Shown in pieces: positions 61,615 to 64,000 of a stretch of 64,000 nucleotides of DNA; position 1 is the stretch's first letter, and every line of letters begins with the position of its first letter. The position numbers and the translations under genes were made by a program. The notes beneath the pieces are model-generated. The model was not told where the DNA came from. It saw nothing but the letters and a program-made list of their open reading frames with translations, and did not search any database. The stretch is from Gammaproteobacteria bacterium (lineage in GTDB: Bacteria > Pseudomonadota > Gammaproteobacteria > Pseudomonadales > Azotimanducaceae): assembly GCA_026707735.1 (NCBI GenBank), contig JAPOWH010000010.1, forward strand, positions 1 to 64,000, written 5' to 3'.

Positions 61615-62007
61615 ATGAGCATGCAGGATCCCATAGCTGACTTCTTGACGCGCATTCGCAACGCCTGCGCAGTCTCCATGCTGACCGTCTCCATGCCGAG
61701 CTCCAAGATCAAGGCGGCGATCTGCAGAGTGCTAGAGGACGAAGGCTACATTCTCGGCTATGCCGTGGATGGAACTGACAAACCCAGTCTGACCGTGCAA
61801 CTCAAGTATCTCGACGGCATCTCCGTGATAGAGGAATTGCACCGAGTGAGCCGTCCTGGATTGCGGGTGTATCGAACAAAGCAAGAGTTGCCCAGGGTCA
61901 AAGGCGGTCTGGGCATTGCCATTGTGAGTACCAATCAGGGATTGATGACCGACCATGCCGCACGCCGAGCCGGACTTGGTGGCGAGGTGCTCTGCACGGT
62001 TTTCTGA
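61615..62007 (+). CDS. rpsH: 30S ribosomal protein S8
   Basis: Product of 130 aa. [53 protein letters not shown] and [20 protein letters not shown] are canonical. In E. coli S8 represses the spc operon. ATG 61621 would give the shorter MQDP start. Confidence 0.97.
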   Translation: MSMQDPIADFLTRIRNACAVSMLTVSMPSSKIKAAICRVLEDEGYILGYAVDGTDKPSLTVQLKYLDGISVIEELHRVSRPGLRVYRTKQELPRVKGGLGIAIVSTNQGLMTDHAARRAGLGGEVLCTVF

Positions 62008-62018
62008 GGTGGATTGAG

Positions 62019-62549
62019 ATGTCGCGACTTACTGAACGATCGCTAGAAATCCCCAGTGGGGTCGATGTGCGAATATCGGAGCAAGATGTTCGGGTCAAGG
62101 GGCCGCTTGGAGAACTTGCCATGCCACGAATTGACGGCGTGGACACAGATCGCGCTGGCGATGTGGTTTCGATTCGCACTGTAGGCACCTCAACTCATGC
62201 CAGAGCGATGACAGGGACGTTTCAGGCGTTGTTGCGCAACATGATCAAAGGCGTTTCGCAAAAGTGGGAGAAACGCTTGGAATTGCGGGGCGTGGGGTAC
62301 CGTGCTCAAGTTCAAGGCAAGAAACTCGTCCTGCAGTTGGGCTATTCCCATCCTGTCGAATTTCTGCCGCCGGAAGGCATTGAGGTCGCAACTCCATCGC
62401 CGACTGAGATTGTGGTGACTGGGATTGATCGACAGCTGGTTGGTCAGGTCGCAGCAGACATTCGCAGCAAGCGTCCGCCGGAACCGTACAAGGGGAAAGG
62501 CGTGAGATATGTCGGTGAATACGTAAAGCGAAAAGAGTCGAAGAAGTAG
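62019..62549 (+). CDS. rplF: 50S ribosomal protein L6
   Basis: Product of 176 aa. Two related domains; [20 protein letters not shown] and the C-terminal [19 protein letters not shown] with VKRKESKK are typical. Lies near the sarcin-ricin loop. Starts 11 nt after rpsH. Confidence 0.97.
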   Translation: MSRLTERSLEIPSGVDVRISEQDVRVKGPLGELAMPRIDGVDTDRAGDVVSIRTVGTSTHARAMTGTFQALLRNMIKGVSQKWEKRLELRGVGYRAQVQGKKLVLQLGYSHPVEFLPPEGIEVATPSPTEIVVTGIDRQLVGQVAADIRSKRPPEPYKGKGVRYVGEYVKRKESKK

Positions 62550-62560
62550 TCAGTACTGTC

Positions 62561-62911
62561 ATGAAGAGCAAACGAGGGGCTCGATTGCGTCGGGCACGAA
62601 GAGCGAGATTGAAGATGCGCGAACTGAATGCAGTTCGGCTGACCGTGCACCGCAGCTCCAAGCACATGTACGCACAGCTCATTGACCCGCTGGGAGAGCG
62701 AGTGCTAGCGCAGGCCTCGACCCTGGACAGCACATTGCGTAACGACCCAACAAGCAATGTGGACGCGGCGAAGAAGGTTGGCGCGATGGTCGCCTCGCGA
62801 GCAGCGGAGACGGGCATCAAGAAAGTTGCGTTTGACAGGTCGGGCTACAAGTATCACGGTCGCGTCAAAGCGCTTGCTGAAGCGGCTCGGGAAGGAGGAT
62901 TGGAGTTCTAG
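62561..62911 (+). CDS. rplR: 50S ribosomal protein L18
   Basis: Product of 116 aa. Basic N-terminus ([19 protein letters not shown]), [17 protein letters not shown] and [20 protein letters not shown] mark this 5S rRNA-binding protein. The rpsE start codon follows the stop directly. Confidence 0.97.
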   Translation: MKSKRGARLRRARRARLKMRELNAVRLTVHRSSKHMYAQLIDPLGERVLAQASTLDSTLRNDPTSNVDAAKKVGAMVASRAAETGIKKVAFDRSGYKYHGRVKALAEAAREGGLEF

Positions 62912-63424
62912 ATGGCTTATGCGGAAGAGATCAAGCAGGAAGGGCTGGTTGAAAAGCTTGTCGCCTCGTCGCGCGTCGCGAAGACGGTCAAGGGTGGTCG
63001 TCAAATTTCGCACACTGCGTTGACCGTGGTTGGCGACGGCGCTGGTCGCGTGGGATTTGGTCGTGGCAAGGCTCGCGAGCGAGTGCAGGCGATTGAGAAG
63101 TCCGGAGAAGTCGCCCGTCGCAACATGTTCGACATTGAACTCAACGGTGTCACTCTCTGGTACCCCATCGTCGAGAAGCACGGTGCTTCTCGAATATATA
63201 TGCAGCCTGCTTCAGAGGGCACAGGAATTATCGCAGGCGGCACTATGAGAGCTGTATTGGAAGCTGCCGGCGTTCGCGACGTGCTTGCCAAGTGCTATGG
63301 TTCGACCAACCCTACAAATGTGGTACGCGCCACCGTCAAGGGATTGGTCAACATGCGTTCCCCACGAGCGGTTGCCTTGAAGCGCGACAAGTCTGAGGCC
63401 GAGGTGCGTGGTTTTGGCAAGTAG
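62912..63424 (+). CDS. rpsE: 30S ribosomal protein S5
   Basis: Product of 170 aa. [40 protein letters not shown] and the C-terminal [20 protein letters not shown] with [17 protein letters not shown] are typical. No change at the spectinomycin loop is obvious. Its last codons overlap the rpmD start. Confidence 0.97.
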   Translation: MAYAEEIKQEGLVEKLVASSRVAKTVKGGRQISHTALTVVGDGAGRVGFGRGKARERVQAIEKSGEVARRNMFDIELNGVTLWYPIVEKHGASRIYMQPASEGTGIIAGGTMRAVLEAAGVRDVLAKCYGSTNPTNVVRATVKGLVNMRSPRAVALKRDKSEAEVRGFGK

Positions 63425-63617
63425 GAAGACAAAAACGCTTCGCGTCAAGCTAGTCAAGAGCGCGTCAGGGCGGCTTGAGAAGCACAAGGCGTGCGTCCGT
63501 GGGCTTGGACTGCGCAGAATCGGCCATGAAGTCGAGTTGGAGGACACTCCTTCGATCCGAGGGATGATCAGTCAGGTGAGCTATATGGTCCAAGTAACTC
63601 AAGGTGCTTCGTCGTGA
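63414..63617 (+). CDS. rpmD: 50S ribosomal protein L30
   Basis: Product of 67 aa. TTG 63414 is preferred (GAGG at 63401-63404, 9 nt spacing) over GTG 63408. [39 protein letters not shown] and [11 protein letters not shown] match L30. Slightly longer than E. coli L30. It overlaps rpsE by 11 nt and rplO by 4 nt. Confidence 0.94.
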   Translation: MASRKTKTLRVKLVKSASGRLEKHKACVRGLGLRRIGHEVELEDTPSIRGMISQVSYMVQVTQGASS

Positions 63618-64000
63618 AACTCAACGAGCTACAGAATCCGCCCGGTAGTCGCCGACAGCGACGTCGCGTGGGTCGTGGTGTTTCTGCGGGGCAGGGAAAG
63701 ACTTGCGGACGAGGTCACAAAGGACAGAAGTCTCGATCGGGGGGCTCATTACCTGCGCGATTTGAAGGTGGTCAATTGCCGCTTCAGCAACGGATTCCCA
63801 CATTTGGTTTCAGATCACGCATTGGCAGAGTCACGGACGAAATTAGACTTCACGAGCTCGAGTCGATGGAGGGAGAAATTGCCGACCTGGAGAGTCTTCG
63901 CAAAGCGGGATTGATCACGTCAACCGTGAAGAGAGTGCGGGTGATACAGTCGGGCAAACTCGAGCGGCCGATCGTTGTCAAGGGTCTAAAAGTCACCAAA
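63614..64000 (+). CDS. rplO: 50S ribosomal protein L15, 3' end cut by window
   Basis: GTG at 63614 overlaps the rpmD stop (GTGA). 129 codons are visible without a stop. [40 protein letters not shown] and the [20 protein letters not shown] stretch are canonical for L15; the remaining part reads into the conserved beta domain ([17 protein letters not shown]). The end and presumably secY lie beyond the window. Confidence 0.95.
   Translation, partial: MKLNELQNPPGSRRQRRRVGRGVSAGQGKTCGRGHKGQKSRSGGSLPARFEGGQLPLQQRIPTFGFRSRIGRVTDEIRLHELESMEGEIADLESLRKAGLITSTVKRVRVIQSGKLERPIVVKGLKVTK

Overview
The window is a chromosomal segment of a gammaproteobacterium. The evidence is the 23S-5S end of an rRNA operon, the tRNA order Tyr-Gly-Thr/Trp-secE-nusG-rplKAJL-rpoBC-rpsLG-fusA-tuf, an E. 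coli-like S10/spc gene order, a three-helix-type SecE and a zinc-free S14. No genus can be named from sequence reading alone. TonB receptors, a PhyH dioxygenase, DUF1800/DUF1501 proteins and an SCP-x-type thiolase suggest an uncultured marine or host-associated lineage (inference). TTG and GTG starts are frequent. No insertion sequence, prophage or CRISPR array was seen.

Layout. 1-3000: 3' part of 23S rRNA, 5S rRNA and the rrn terminator. 3.4-20.9 kb: an accessory block with two TonB-dependent receptors, then four paralogous lipoproteins. Three of these end in a WCGPC thioredoxin (TlpA-like) domain and one has lost it. A convergent DsbD/ScsB-type transmembrane thiol reductase follows. I read this as one envelope module: receptors in the outer membrane, lipid-anchored redox proteins in the periplasm, and DsbD as possible electron supplier. 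20.9-28.3 kb: a VOC protein, then birA-coaX-phyH-alr-DUF1800-DUF1501 in one direction. 28.3-34.9 kb: an N-acyl-D-amino-acid deacylase, a DUF2089/membrane-protein pair, an unknown secreted protein made of two tandem repeats, an isolated tRNA-Thr(UGU), an FAD amino-acid oxidase and a trans-sulfuration-type PLP enzyme.

35.0-64.0 kb is the translation/transcription core: tRNA-Tyr, Gly, Thr, Trp; secE-nusG-rplK-rplA-rplJ-rplL-rpoB-rpoC; rpsL-rpsG-fusA-tuf; then rpsJ to rplO (cut by the window end). Two departures from the usual gammaproteobacterial layout stand out. There is no tuf gene between tRNA-Thr(GGU) and tRNA-Trp. Three unrelated genes (a lipoprotein, a DUF35 zinc-ribbon protein and a thiolase) sit between tuf and rpsJ, behind the tuf terminator. 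RpoB also carries Asn at the position equivalent to E. coli His526 in the rifampicin pocket.

Limits: family names come from motif reading without database searches. Promoters are consensus matches by eye. Several starts were moved from the longest ORF to a start with a Shine-Dalgarno sequence, as stated in the entries.
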